From: a virus
Virus record (IMG/VR): IMGVR_UViG_3300005528_000063
Coordinates: 1-64,000 of that record
DNA: 64,000 nucleotides
Reading direction: 5' to 3' (one strand)
A model generated the notes under the pieces. That model was given only the letters and a program-made list of their open reading frames with translations, ran no database searches and was not told where the DNA came from. Below are positions 33,542 to 42,568 of this stretch, piece by piece. The position numbers and the translations under genes were made by a program. Every line of letters starts with the position of its first letter. Position 1 is the first letter of the stretch.

Positions 33542-34542
33542 AGCTGGCAACGATAGGCGGAAAGCTGCTTAGGACGGCTGCGGGAGCGCTTGCAACCGCC
33601 TGCCGGTGCTGCGTACCGCCGCCGCCGCCGAAGTATTGGTGCTTCCCGGCCGGCCTTGATCCGTGCGGCAACCCGCTCTACGAGTGCCGCCAAGACGAGA
33701 CAGGCGAAGGCGCGCATTCAGGGCCGTTCGAGTCATGCGAGGGGGCGTGCCCGCCTCCGCAGCCGTGCGAGTTTCCGTACTGGTGCTTCACGAACGGAAC
33801 CGATCCGTGTGGGAATCCAACCTACGAGTGCCGCCAAGACGAGACAGGCGAAGGCGCGCACTCTGGCCCATTCGAGTCGTGCGAAGGAGCGTGCCCAACA
33901 CCTCCGCCATGCCAGTATTACTGCTGCTACGACTCGGAGCCGAGCCTCGACCCGAACGCTCCGCTGCCAAGCAAGTCCTGCCAGCAAGGCCCGTGCTCGT
34001 CGCCGTCGCTGACGGCGGGAGGCCCATTCGCAACGGCGGCAGCGTGCGAGGAGCAGTGCGTGCCGCCGCCATGCTCAGGCCCGTGCCCCTGCCCGCCTGG
34101 GTGCGAGTGCGTGACAGAGTGGTATCTACACCAGGCAACTTGCGAATACATCGCGCTTCCGCCTTTTGACCCGCCGGAATGCAACGACCTCATCGGCAAC
34201 GGCATAAACCTTGCGATTTCTGGACTCTACAATGTCGGCGGGGAAGTTGGGCCGTTTGAAACCTACGAGGAGGCAAGAAGCGCGGCGTTGGCAACTGGGT
34301 ATGTGTCGTGGGAATCTCTTTACGGCGGCGAGAATCCAGATTCAACCGACGCCCCTTGGGTGGCCCCCGATGACGAGCCCGGCCTGTGCGTGCCGCCCCA
34401 GCACGGGCTAAGTATGAGCAACGATGGACGCCCGCAATTCCAAGGCTGCACTTGGGTTGGCGAACTATCCATGACCCTGCCGCCCCCGCTTATATGGGCC
34501 TTTACCAAGTCTCGGTGCGACAGCAGCAACCCGCTCCCATGA
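33538..34542 (+). CDS. Cysteine-rich tandem-repeat protein, 334 aa
   Basis: GTG start overlapping the previous TGA. Residues 28-75 and 76-123 are near-identical 48-residue repeats: 'YWCF..G.DPCGNP.YECRQDETGEG' then 'AHSGPFESCEGACP.P.PC'. Two looser copies of the GPF...CE..C end follow ('GGPFATAAACEEQC', 'VGPFETYEEARSAA'). The DNA includes a 38-nt exact duplication at 33679 and 33823. The Cys spacing suggests disulfide-rich knot domains on the outside of the virion. The role is unknown. Confidence 0.7.
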   Translation: MKLATIGGKLLRTAAGALATACRCCVPPPPPKYWCFPAGLDPCGNPLYECRQDETGEGAHSGPFESCEGACPPPQPCEFPYWCFTNGTDPCGNPTYECRQDETGEGAHSGPFESCEGACPTPPPCQYYCCYDSEPSLDPNAPLPSKSCQQGPCSSPSLTAGGPFATAAACEEQCVPPPCSGPCPCPPGCECVTEWYLHQATCEYIALPPFDPPECNDLIGNGINLAISGLYNVGGEVGPFETYEEARSAALATGYVSWESLYGGENPDSTDAPWVAPDDEPGLCVPPQHGLSMSNDGRPQFQGCTWVGELSMTLPPPLIWAFTKSRCDSSNPLP

Positions 34543-35018
34543 TCTCCTGCGAACTCAAACACCTTGCCGCCCGCTGCCGCCAACGCGGCTACACGCTAGA
34601 CGAAGTGCGGCCGTGCATCGTCAGCGAAGACGGCGATCAGATCACCGTAGACGTTGACCATCCGGCGTACCCGCGTGCGCCGAAGCCGGGATTCGTGCCA
34701 TCGCAGCCGAAGCCCCTCGAACCCGCCCCCGACCTCACCCGCACCGACGCCCCTTCGTTCCTGACGAAGGTGAAGAACTTCGCCGTCGCCACAGCTGGGC
34801 ATGTTGCCGCAGGGATGCCGATGGCGAGTGACGAGGAAATCCTGCGTCGGCACGACATCTGCCGGGCCTGCGAGTTCCTGAAAGACAACGCCTGCACCAA
34901 ATGCGGCTGCCCAATCGTCAGGGAGCGGCAGTACGTCTCCAAGCTCTCGTGGGCCGACCAAGAGTGCCCCATTGGAAAATGGGGGAAAGCGACCCCTTCT
35001 GGGCCGAGCAGGCCGTAA
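34539..35018 (+). CDS. Zinc-ribbon protein with CGC/CPIGKW motif, 159 aa
   Basis: ATG at 34539 overlaps the previous TGA. The N-terminus has 'LAARCRQRGYTLDEVRPCIVSEDGDQITVDVDHPAYPRAP'. The C-terminal 'CRACEFLKDNACTKCGCPIV' and 'SWADQECPIGKW' form a CxxC...CxxCxC...C zinc-binding cluster that recurs in phage tail-region proteins. Probably a small structural zinc protein. Confidence 0.7.
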   Translation: MISCELKHLAARCRQRGYTLDEVRPCIVSEDGDQITVDVDHPAYPRAPKPGFVPSQPKPLEPAPDLTRTDAPSFLTKVKNFAVATAGHVAAGMPMASDEEILRRHDICRACEFLKDNACTKCGCPIVRERQYVSKLSWADQECPIGKWGKATPSGPSRP

Positions 35019-35069
35019 ATCGCCGGTCGGGAGCCCCCTCGCGGACATAAATCCAGCGAGAGGGCACCG

Positions 35070-35612
35070 ATGATCTTTCCGTCGCATATCACCAGCTACA
35101 AGGCTCCCGGCTCCAGCTCCAGCGGCAGCGAGAGCTACAGCCTGGACTACAGCGGACTCGACGAAATCCGCAAGCGCCAGAACGAGGCGTCTGCAACGAA
35201 CGCAGGCCGGTACAAGGCGCTCTACGACGGCAATCCTGGCGATGCCATCGCGGCGGGGCAGCGCATCCGCGACCTGCTTGGCTCGCTCAACAGCATCGAG
35301 CCGGTGCGCATGTCGAGCTACAGCTCGAACTCCTCGTCGAACGCTGACGGCCCGGTGATTGGCGGAGAGCACGCCGACCTCAAGTACCTCGAGGCTGCGA
35401 CCAAGATGCAGCCGGCTGGTGGCAACGCCGGAGGCGGAGGCATGCCAGTGGCCCGGCCGATCGCCGGCGGTGCTCCGCAGAACCCAAATGCGGTGAAGCC
35501 AGACGTGCAGCTCCCGTCCGCTCCGGCTGCACGCAAGCAATCCAAAGACGGCAAGCGTCCGGGCGCCCACGTGATTACCGGCGACCCGATGCGGGCTGAT
35601 TACTTCGCGTAG
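35070..35612 (+). CDS. Disordered virion-module protein, 180 aa
   Basis: Ser/Gly-rich (SSSSGSESYSLDYSGLDEI, SSYSSNSSSNADG) with one helical centre. Part of a run of small genes before the giant internal proteins. No family recognised. Confidence 0.55.
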   Translation: MIFPSHITSYKAPGSSSSGSESYSLDYSGLDEIRKRQNEASATNAGRYKALYDGNPGDAIAAGQRIRDLLGSLNSIEPVRMSSYSSNSSSNADGPVIGGEHADLKYLEAATKMQPAGGNAGGGGMPVARPIAGGAPQNPNAVKPDVQLPSAPAARKQSKDGKRPGAHVITGDPMRADYFA

Positions 35613-35622
35613 GAGATGAGAG

Positions 35623-35865
35623 ATGAAGCAGTTTGGCTACACGCCGTATGGCAACGTCGCCCGAATGTTGCAGTCCAACAATCCGGACCTTATCGCGCAG
35701 GGCGAGAACATCGCTGGCGCCTACGGGCGTGACCTGCAGCGCGAGAACAACGAGATGGGGCTGCTCCAGCAAGAGCAGAAGCGCCGTCAGTACGACTCCG
35801 AAACTCAGCGCCAGAAGCTTGGCATTCTCGGCGGTCTTCTTGGTGCCCCCAGAAGGATCGGCTGA
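35623..35865 (+). CDS. Small coiled-coil protein, 80 aa
   Basis: MKQFGYTPYGNVARMLQSNN then 'LQRENNEMGLLQQEQKRRQYDSETQRQK', a Gln/Glu/Arg-rich coiled coil. AGGAG precedes the start. TGATG overlap with the next gene. Probably an internal virion component. Confidence 0.55.
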   Translation: MKQFGYTPYGNVARMLQSNNPDLIAQGENIAGAYGRDLQRENNEMGLLQQEQKRRQYDSETQRQKLGILGGLLGAPRRIG

Positions 35866-36239
35866 TGTACCAGCAGGCAGTCGGTTTCAATCCGAGCGGT
35901 CGCCTTCTCTCCGGCCTGAGCCGGAAGGGAGATGCAGGGGCGTTTGGGTACGGCCAAGCAATGTCGGCGGCGGCCAACCTGAACCTCGACAAGGAGAAGC
36001 AGAATCAAGAGATGGGCGTGCAGCAGATGCAGGCCGACAGCCAGTTCCGCCAGCGGGACGCCCAGAACAAGGCCAGCCGGCTCCAGAGCGACGCCCAGAT
36101 TCGCACCCGGCAGGGCGACATGCAGTCGCGGAAGAACGTGTTCGACACGTCGATGGCCTTTGACTATGCCGCCCTCAACAAGCGCCGGCAGACGTCGCTG
36201 CAACAGGCGCTTCTGAACAACATGGCGAGGGACTTCTAG
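35865..36239 (+). CDS. Gln-rich helical protein, 124 aa
   Basis: Begins MYQQAVGFNPSGRLLSGLSRKG; residues 35-100 are polar, helical and Gln-rich (QQMQADSQFRQRDAQNKASRLQSDAQIRTRQGD), like ejection-protein or small coiled virion proteins. Overlaps neighbours at both ends. Confidence 0.55.
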   Translation: MYQQAVGFNPSGRLLSGLSRKGDAGAFGYGQAMSAAANLNLDKEKQNQEMGVQQMQADSQFRQRDAQNKASRLQSDAQIRTRQGDMQSRKNVFDTSMAFDYAALNKRRQTSLQQALLNNMARDF

Positions 36240-36775
36240 TGGCTATTGGAGCCGACCTCTCGCTGCCGAAGTCGCAGCCGTCTCCGCTGCGTGGGCTGAC
36301 TGCACGGCCGACTCGCCAGCAGTCTTCGCCATCGTACGGCTATCGCCCGCCGATGCTGAACGATGGAAAGGTGCAAGACGTCGCGAGCAATCAGCTCGCC
36401 TCGTCGGCCGGCGCCGGAAAGATGGCGATGCAGGACATGGATCGCGCGGGCGTATCGAGAGGCAAGGGCCAGCAATACCGTGCTGATATGGCGCAGGCAG
36501 GCGCTGACGTCCAGGCGCGCATGCAGGCTGCCCAAACGGAGATGGGCGCCTCCGCCGCCAACGCCAACGCACAGATGGCATACGACACAGCAATGCGAAA
36601 CGAGCAGCTCAGCAACGCCGGCCTGCTCGACAACCTGCGCAACAGCGACGCAATGGAGCGGCTGGCTCGACAGGGATGGCGACAAGACCTGAATGAGGCC
36701 CGCCGTCGCGGCCAGTTCGGACTCGACCAGATTCAGTTGGACTACACCCCGCTTCTCGGCGGCTTGTTTCAGTAA
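36239..36775 (+). CDS. Helical virion protein, 178 aa
   Basis: GTG start overlapping the previous TAG. Ala/Gln/Met-rich helices (ADMAQAGADVQARMQAAQTEMGASAANANAQMAYDTAMRNEQLSNAG) and a hydrophobic C-terminus (YTPLLGGLFQ). Composition fits an internal virion protein. Together with the two genes before it, it forms a set with similar composition. Confidence 0.55.
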   Translation: MAIGADLSLPKSQPSPLRGLTARPTRQQSSPSYGYRPPMLNDGKVQDVASNQLASSAGAGKMAMQDMDRAGVSRGKGQQYRADMAQAGADVQARMQAAQTEMGASAANANAQMAYDTAMRNEQLSNAGLLDNLRNSDAMERLARQGWRQDLNEARRRGQFGLDQIQLDYTPLLGGLFQ

Positions 36776-36786
36776 GGAGATTCGCA

Positions 36787-37104
36787 GTGGCAGACAGCAA
36801 GGACTCGAACGACCTCGACGAGAAGGTGCTCAGCAGCATGAACGCGCCGGCACTGCGGGAGTACATCCGCAGCTTGCTGTCTAAGCGCGGCAAGCCATCC
36901 GGCGACAAGGAAGCCGAGAAGGCCGACAAGGAGCGCGAGGCGCTGGCCGACCTGCACGAGGAGCACACCGGCAAGGCGAAGGGCGTGCCCGTCGAGAAGG
37001 ACGACATCTCGTTCGATCTTGGCGAGGACGACGGAGAAGGCGAGGAGGACTCGCAGGTCAGCGAGGACGCTAGCGAGCCGGCCAAGAAGAAGCGGGGTGA
37101 GTGA
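36787..37104 (+). CDS. Highly charged protein, 105 aa
   Basis: GTG start after AAGGAG. Lys/Asp/Glu-rich throughout (SGDKEAEKADKEREALADLHEEHTGKAKG) and an acidic end (DLGEDDGEGEEDSQVSEDASEPAKKKRGE). Likely unstructured; possibly a chaperone-like or packaging helper. TGATG overlap with the next gene. Confidence 0.5.
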   Translation: MADSKDSNDLDEKVLSSMNAPALREYIRSLLSKRGKPSGDKEAEKADKEREALADLHEEHTGKAKGVPVEKDDISFDLGEDDGEGEEDSQVSEDASEPAKKKRGE

Positions 37105-40100
37105 TGGCAGTCCCTGGCCGCTCAGTCGTTGGCGCTGCATTTCCGGCCGCTGGCCGGCTCGATCGCATCAAGCAGATGCAGCGAGAGCTGACCCGCGCAG
37201 CTGCGGAGGGCGGCATGGTCGCTCGGCCGACGTCTGCGGCCCCTGCCCCGCCCACGCCTTCCTATGGCGTCGTGCTCGATCCCGATCCGGTGGAGATTCC
37301 TGCCGATGTGCCGGCCGCTGCGCCCGCACTTGCTCCGGCCCCAGAGGGCATGCCGCAGCGCCCGCCACTTCAGGTTGGCGCCGGCCGATTTGCTGACGCC
37401 GAAGGGCGCCCTGCTGTTCGCCGTGACGGCCAGACGTTCGTCTACGAGGACGGCACCGTCGTGGACGTTGAAGGCAACGTCGTCGGCGTGGTTACTCCCG
37501 GCGACCTGACGGACACCTCTGCCGCACCAGCCGACAACCTCGCCGCCTCTGCGGTCGAGATCGAAGACGGCACCCCCAATCTCAAGCCGAACACAAAGAA
37601 GATCGACCCGCTGGAGAAGCTGGCTGGCGACATCTTCCAGGCAACGACTGAGGCTCCGGGCGAGTCGCTCAGCCAGGGCACCGTTCGCCGCCTGTACCGC
37701 CAGTTCTCCAAGCTCTCCCCAGAAGAGCAGGCGATGGTTTCTGAGATCATGCCTGCCCTTACCATTCCAGACCCCGATACTGGAAAAACGCGGCTATCCC
37801 GCTTGGCCGAGATTGCCGGCGAAGACCCGCAGTTCCGTGCCGCCCAGCAGATCGACAATGCGGCGCAGGCGGTCGAGGCATCGCAGGCGCCGGGCCGACG
37901 AACAGCTGATCCTGCCCTCGCAGCAGAGAACGTAGCCGTCGCTCGCTCGCTCATTGAGGGGCAGCTACCCGAAGGCGACTGGAATGCGCTGTCGCGTGTG
38001 TTTGGCGAGCTGCCTCCGGAGCAACGTGCCGCCGTGCTTCAGCGGCTCTCTGGGCAAGGCGCCGACGACCCCACTTCGGCGCGTGGATTCGTGTCACGAA
38101 TGCTCGATGGCAACCAGGCCGAGCCGGTGTTTGTGCCGAATCAGATGGCGCGCGCGCTCGCTCCTGCCAATGACGTCGATGCGATGCTGATGGACATTGA
38201 CGCCGCCAAGCGCGTCGGAGACTCGGAGCGACAGGCCGCCCTGAGCGAGCAGCTGCGGCAGGGCATTTCCAGCGGGCAGTTTACGTCCGAGCAAGTCAAC
38301 GACGCCCGCTCGCGATTCCTGCTGCGACGGCAGGTCGAGCAGGAGCTTCGCAGGGCAATCATTGGCACTGACGAAACGTACAGCGCCGAGCAGGCTCAAC
38401 TGCTTGAGGCTGGCCGTCCGGCCCCGCAGGCGCCGACTATTCCGCAGGGGGCTCGCACGCCTGAAATCTCGCCCGTCGTGCGCGACGAGTTTGACATGCC
38501 GAAGGCTCCGGACGGAGCCGACGCGACGGCCCTGCTTCGCGAGCGACAAGAGCAGGCCGATGCCCGCGCTCCCGGCGCATTTCTGACTCGCGACCAACGC
38601 CTTGTAGCTGCTGGCCTCGACCCGGCCGACGAGCAGGCCGCACGCCGGCTTCCTCTCTGGATGAAGGGCAACAGCAGCAAGCCTGGAACGCCATTCGAGA
38701 GCCGCACTGCCGGCGATCGAGGCACGTCAACCCGCGACGATGCCGCCGTGCTTCAGGCCCAAGAGCTGAAGGCGGCGATGGACGAGGCGCAGGGCGAGCT
38801 GAGACAGGCCGTGTACGAGCTGCGTCTCGCCCAGATTGGACGCACGTCTGGCACGGCGCAAACCACTGCCGACGACGTCGCTGCGGCTGCGGCGCAGGTC
38901 GAGTCTGCGCGAAGTGTCATCCGGCGACTGGGGGAAATGGAAGACGAGCTGTTCCCGCCCCGAGTCATCAACGCCAGCACTGGCGCACTTGTCATCAACC
39001 CGTCCACCGGCCAGCCCGCCCGCGTGCCTAAGGAGTGGCTGCGCAACCCCGACGCCGTGCCTGAGCAGTACAGCATTGAGCGCGGTTATCGCGGGCTCAG
39101 CGACTCGCAGCTAAATCGAGGAGGCCAGAGAGAGACGTACAACCAGCTGCTCGCCACCATCGCCGGCTTCCGGCCGAAGGCAGCCGACAATGTCGGGCGG
39201 GCAAACGCCGCGATGAACCCACTGGATGCCGCCGCTATCCGCGACGAAGCCATCGAGATGTTTGGCGACGACGCTGCGGAGCTGCTGGACGAAGACTTCC
39301 GGCCGAACTGGGCGGCTGATCCCGACGACTTGCGCCAGCCCGGCGCGCCGCTCCGTGACGGCCGACTTGGCGGCAATCCGCAGGACAGCCGCGTTCGGTC
39401 TGCCGTTCTGTCGCTGTTCAACGGCCCCAATCCGCTGACGCTCATCAACCCAGCTACCGGCCGTCGATTCACGGCGGCGGAGGCTGTGGACGAGGCGATG
39501 AACAAGGGCGACATCTTTGGCCCTGACCCCACGAGTGCCGCCTACCAAGCCGCCAGAGAGCGCATCATCACGCAGGTTGAGCGCGAATTCGGGGACGCCG
39601 CGCGATCCGCACCCACCGTGCGTCTGGTGGAGACTGATGACGGCGTGCAAGTCCAGCCAGTGACCGGAGCCGATGCGGCCCCTGCCGCCGACCCTGCCGC
39701 AGAAGGCGTTGCCACTTCGCAAGACCCAAGCGCCATTCCGCGACAGGAAGGTGCATGGCCTGAGGGCACCATGAACCAAAAGGCCGTAGCTGGCCCCGAC
39801 CCGCGCGACAACGTGCGTGGCGCTCAGCCGGCAACTACGTCGACCAAAGACTTCTCTGCCCCCGAGACGGTGCTGTCTCCTGAAGACGAAGCCCTGCTGG
39901 CGTCCAACATGCCGATTGAAGACCCCGACGTCATCGACGCCCCCGACCGCACGCCTGCTGCCGCACGCAGTCAGGGGGGCGACTCTACGGCGGAAGTCGT
40001 GGACGCCCCCAACGACGCCGATGCGTACACGCCCCAGCAGCTTGAGTCTCTCTGGCGGGCGTGGTTTGCCAAGCAAAAGCCGCAGCGCATCCCGCACAAC

Positions 40101-40823
40101 GATCGGGACGTCTGGATCATGGGCGTCCGTCCTGGCATGACGTTCGAGGAGTGGGCCGCCGAGACGCTCGATGGCAAGGGGCTGAGAAATTACGCTCCCG
40201 CCGAGATCGACGACGCCGGCCGCGTGGTGCGACCGCAGCGCAAGGTCAAGATCATTGGGGTCGATGGCGGCGAGGTGGTGGATGCGGCCGATGATGCGGC
40301 TGCCGCAACGCCTGCACCAGACGCGACCTCCCCTCGCTCGCTTGGGGCCGACGACGCAGAGGTCATTGACGCCCCTGACGACCCGCCGGCTGCGGCCAGA
40401 CAAGCGGCCGACGATGCAGCGGAAACAGCCGATTCTGCCGATACCGCCACTCCAGACGGTGCGGCCAAGAAAGCGGACGCGCAGAAGGACGGAACCGACG
40501 CCAGAAAGAAGGACAAGTGGCGATTCCCATTGGGGCGTGTCGGGCTTGGTGCTGGGGCCGTCATTGGTGGTGCCACTCTGATTTCCAACCTGTCGAAGCC
40601 TGACCTCACTGGCCCAATCGACATTCCCGGAGGCGGGGGTCCAGGCGACGGCGGTGGAGTGCCATATATCCCTGTAGGGGCGCAGGCCGGCGCTCTTGCG
40701 CCTGCGTCGGCCGTGTCGCCTGAGGACGCGATTGAGCGGGCTCTGGAGCGGATTCGCGGAGCGCGGGCTTCGCGAGGGGCTCCGGCCTACAACACGATGT
40801 TCAACTACACGTACCGGAGCTGA
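37104..40823 (+). CDS. Giant internal virion protein 1, about 1240 aa
   Basis: Begins MAVPGRSVVGAAFPAAG. Largely helical, Ala/Arg/Glu/Gln-rich, with long charged helices separated by Pro-rich linkers. Near the C-terminus four copies of the short motif [ED]V[IV]DA[PA].D occur (about residues 940, 963, 1055, 1086). A single hydrophobic segment follows (LGRVGLGAGAVIGGATLISNL), then a Gly-rich linker and a terminal helix. Position and composition suggest an ejected internal core protein such as those of podoviruses; no enzyme domain is seen. Confidence 0.65.
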   Translation: MAVPGRSVVGAAFPAAGRLDRIKQMQRELTRAAAEGGMVARPTSAAPAPPTPSYGVVLDPDPVEIPADVPAAAPALAPAPEGMPQRPPLQVGAGRFADAEGRPAVRRDGQTFVYEDGTVVDVEGNVVGVVTPGDLTDTSAAPADNLAASAVEIEDGTPNLKPNTKKIDPLEKLAGDIFQATTEAPGESLSQGTVRRLYRQFSKLSPEEQAMVSEIMPALTIPDPDTGKTRLSRLAEIAGEDPQFRAAQQIDNAAQAVEASQAPGRRTADPALAAENVAVARSLIEGQLPEGDWNALSRVFGELPPEQRAAVLQRLSGQGADDPTSARGFVSRMLDGNQAEPVFVPNQMARALAPANDVDAMLMDIDAAKRVGDSERQAALSEQLRQGISSGQFTSEQVNDARSRFLLRRQVEQELRRAIIGTDETYSAEQAQLLEAGRPAPQAPTIPQGARTPEISPVVRDEFDMPKAPDGADATALLRERQEQADARAPGAFLTRDQRLVAAGLDPADEQAARRLPLWMKGNSSKPGTPFESRTAGDRGTSTRDDAAVLQAQELKAAMDEAQGELRQAVYELRLAQIGRTSGTAQTTADDVAAAAAQVESARSVIRRLGEMEDELFPPRVINASTGALVINPSTGQPARVPKEWLRNPDAVPEQYSIERGYRGLSDSQLNRGGQRETYNQLLATIAGFRPKAADNVGRANAAMNPLDAAAIRDEAIEMFGDDAAELLDEDFRPNWAADPDDLRQPGAPLRDGRLGGNPQDSRVRSAVLSLFNGPNPLTLINPATGRRFTAAEAVDEAMNKGDIFGPDPTSAAYQAARERIITQVEREFGDAARSAPTVRLVETDDGVQVQPVTGADAAPAADPAAEGVATSQDPSAIPRQEGAWPEGTMNQKAVAGPDPRDNVRGAQPATTSTKDFSAPETVLSPEDEALLASNMPIEDPDVIDAPDRTPAAARSQGGDSTAEVVDAPNDADAYTPQQLESLWRAWFAKQKPQRIPHNDRDVWIMGVRPGMTFEEWAAETLDGKGLRNYAPAEIDDAGRVVRPQRKVKIIGVDGGEVVDAADDAAAATPAPDATSPRSLGADDAEVIDAPDDPPAAARQAADDAAETADSADTATPDGAAKKADAQKDGTDARKKDKWRFPLGRVGLGAGAVIGGATLISNLSKPDLTGPIDIPGGGGPGDGGGVPYIPVGAQAGALAPASAVSPEDAIERALERIRGARASRGAPAYNTMFNYTYRS

Positions 40824-40826
40824 GCG

Positions 40827-42557
40827 ATGGCGATCATGTCTGACTTGCGAGCCGGCCAGAGGCGGGGTGGCGTTGTGGCCCGACGGCCCGAGACGCTGCC
40901 TGAGGACGCCGGCCAGCCGGTTGCCGCCGCTCCGGTGGTTCCTGCCGCCATGCCGCCCGCACCGTCTGGCGTCCTGCCCGGAGAGGAGCAGGTCACGACG
41001 CAGGACACGTTCCGCCAGCTTGCCCCTGAGGAGCAGGCTGCGCTTCGCCAGAAGTACGAGGGTGGCGGCCACTCCAGCACCATGTCGTACGACGACTGGC
41101 TGAGCGAGAACTTCGGGGAGCTTCCTCCGCAGGACCGGGCTGCGACCATGCGTGCGTCCGCGAAGTCCACGCCGCGCATGCAGATCGGCCGCGACCCATC
41201 TCTTCCGCCGGAGACGAATAGCCCTCTTGCCCAGAACAGGCAGGCCGCTGGCAAGCCACTGCCCGAAGGGCGTGCCGCACGCCAGTACACGCCCGAGCAG
41301 CGGGCCACGATGCAGCAGAACGCCGAAAGCCCGGAAGTGCCGATGGGCCAGTTCGGCGGCAGCTTCTCGATGAGCGCTGATGGCTCGCAGGCCAGACGCG
41401 CCCCGAACCCAACGCTCGTTGCAGAGGCCGACAAGATCGCCGCCGACCAGGGGCCGGGCTCGCCTTCGCACGTCGTGGCATTGGCTCAGGCGTACGGCAT
41501 CGACGCCACCCAGTACGGCGACGACATGGACTTGCTCCGTGCAGATGTCATGCGCGAGAAGGCCAAGCACGACAAGCTGGGCCAGTATCTCGGCGTCCGC
41601 GACAATGGCATGGGCGGGTTCGTCTACGTTGAAGACGCCGCTCAGCGGCAGCGCGGGAGGGACCAGTTCGACGCCACGCTGACGCCACAGCAGCTGAACA
41701 ACCAAGCGATCAGCATGCGCCGTGCATACGCGGGCGTGATTACGCCCGAAGAAGAGGCAGCCCTTTCCGCTGCTGTGCGCACTCCCGGCGGCATGGCGCA
41801 TATTCGCGACCTCCGCATGGAGCTTCAGGCACGCCAGAAGCAGCAGTCGTGGAAGAACCATCTCGACCGAGTCGCCGGACAGGCGCTTGGGCGAGACATG
41901 GCGAACCCGGAGCGTGCTCGTGGTTTCATGATCCGCTCGCTGGCAGAGGCCGTCCGCAGCGGCGACCCGATGGCACAGGCCGCTGCCTACAGCATGATGG
42001 GCCAGCCGATGCTTGCCATGCGGGCCATTGACGCCGGCATGTCCGACCGTCGCAGCGCCGCAGAGCTTGCTGGCATCCAGGCCCAGATGGCTGGGCAGGC
42101 TGGGAATGATCCGCAGACGCTGGCTGCGCAGATGAACAAGGAGATCGAGTCTGCGCTGGCGCTTGGCAAGCCGTCGCAGCAGGCGCAGCAGCTGACGCTC
42201 ATCTTCCAGAAGGCTGGCTATCCTCCGGAGCAGATTCCGCAGGCCGTGAACGACGTGCTGGTTGAGCGGTTTGCGACAACCGACCCGAATCATCCTGCGG
42301 TAGCGACGGTCATGCGGGCGAAGCTGAAGGAGGGTCGCGGCGCTTGGTTGCAGTGGGCGCAGTCCGTGATGGGACTGACGGAAGATCAAGCGAATGCCGT
42401 GTACGACAAAGAGGTCGGCACGCCACAGGATGCCGGCCGTCGTTCCGCAGAGAACGCACAGCGGAATGTGGCCGGGTGGCTTGGGTGGGCTCAGGGGGTC
42501 GTTCAGGGGCTGACTGGCGGTGGCGTTCCTCCGCAGGCGTATGGCACTGGCAAGTGA
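40827..42557 (+). CDS. Internal virion protein 2, 576 aa
   Basis: MAIMSDLRAGQRRGG start, Pro/Ala-rich linker, then helical repeats. Contains 'EEQAALRQKYEGGGHSSTMSYDDWLSENFGELPPQDRAATMRA' and long Ala/Gln/Met helices. The C-terminal quarter is helical with 'AWLQWAQSVMGLTEDQANAVYDKEVG'. Between two giant internal proteins with 3- and 11-nt gaps. No lytic domain recognised. Confidence 0.6.
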   Translation: MAIMSDLRAGQRRGGVVARRPETLPEDAGQPVAAAPVVPAAMPPAPSGVLPGEEQVTTQDTFRQLAPEEQAALRQKYEGGGHSSTMSYDDWLSENFGELPPQDRAATMRASAKSTPRMQIGRDPSLPPETNSPLAQNRQAAGKPLPEGRAARQYTPEQRATMQQNAESPEVPMGQFGGSFSMSADGSQARRAPNPTLVAEADKIAADQGPGSPSHVVALAQAYGIDATQYGDDMDLLRADVMREKAKHDKLGQYLGVRDNGMGGFVYVEDAAQRQRGRDQFDATLTPQQLNNQAISMRRAYAGVITPEEEAALSAAVRTPGGMAHIRDLRMELQARQKQQSWKNHLDRVAGQALGRDMANPERARGFMIRSLAEAVRSGDPMAQAAAYSMMGQPMLAMRAIDAGMSDRRSAAELAGIQAQMAGQAGNDPQTLAAQMNKEIESALALGKPSQQAQQLTLIFQKAGYPPEQIPQAVNDVLVERFATTDPNHPAVATVMRAKLKEGRGAWLQWAQSVMGLTEDQANAVYDKEVGTPQDAGRRSAENAQRNVAGWLGWAQGVVQGLTGGGVPPQAYGTGK

Positions 42558-42568
42558 GGTAGCGGTGC

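Noticed and set aside
39111-42389. 1,092-codon open frame on the minus strand opposite the giant internal proteins
   Set aside because: It is a shadow of GC-rich codon usage; the plus-strand frames have continuous helical protein composition, ribosome sites and gene coupling.
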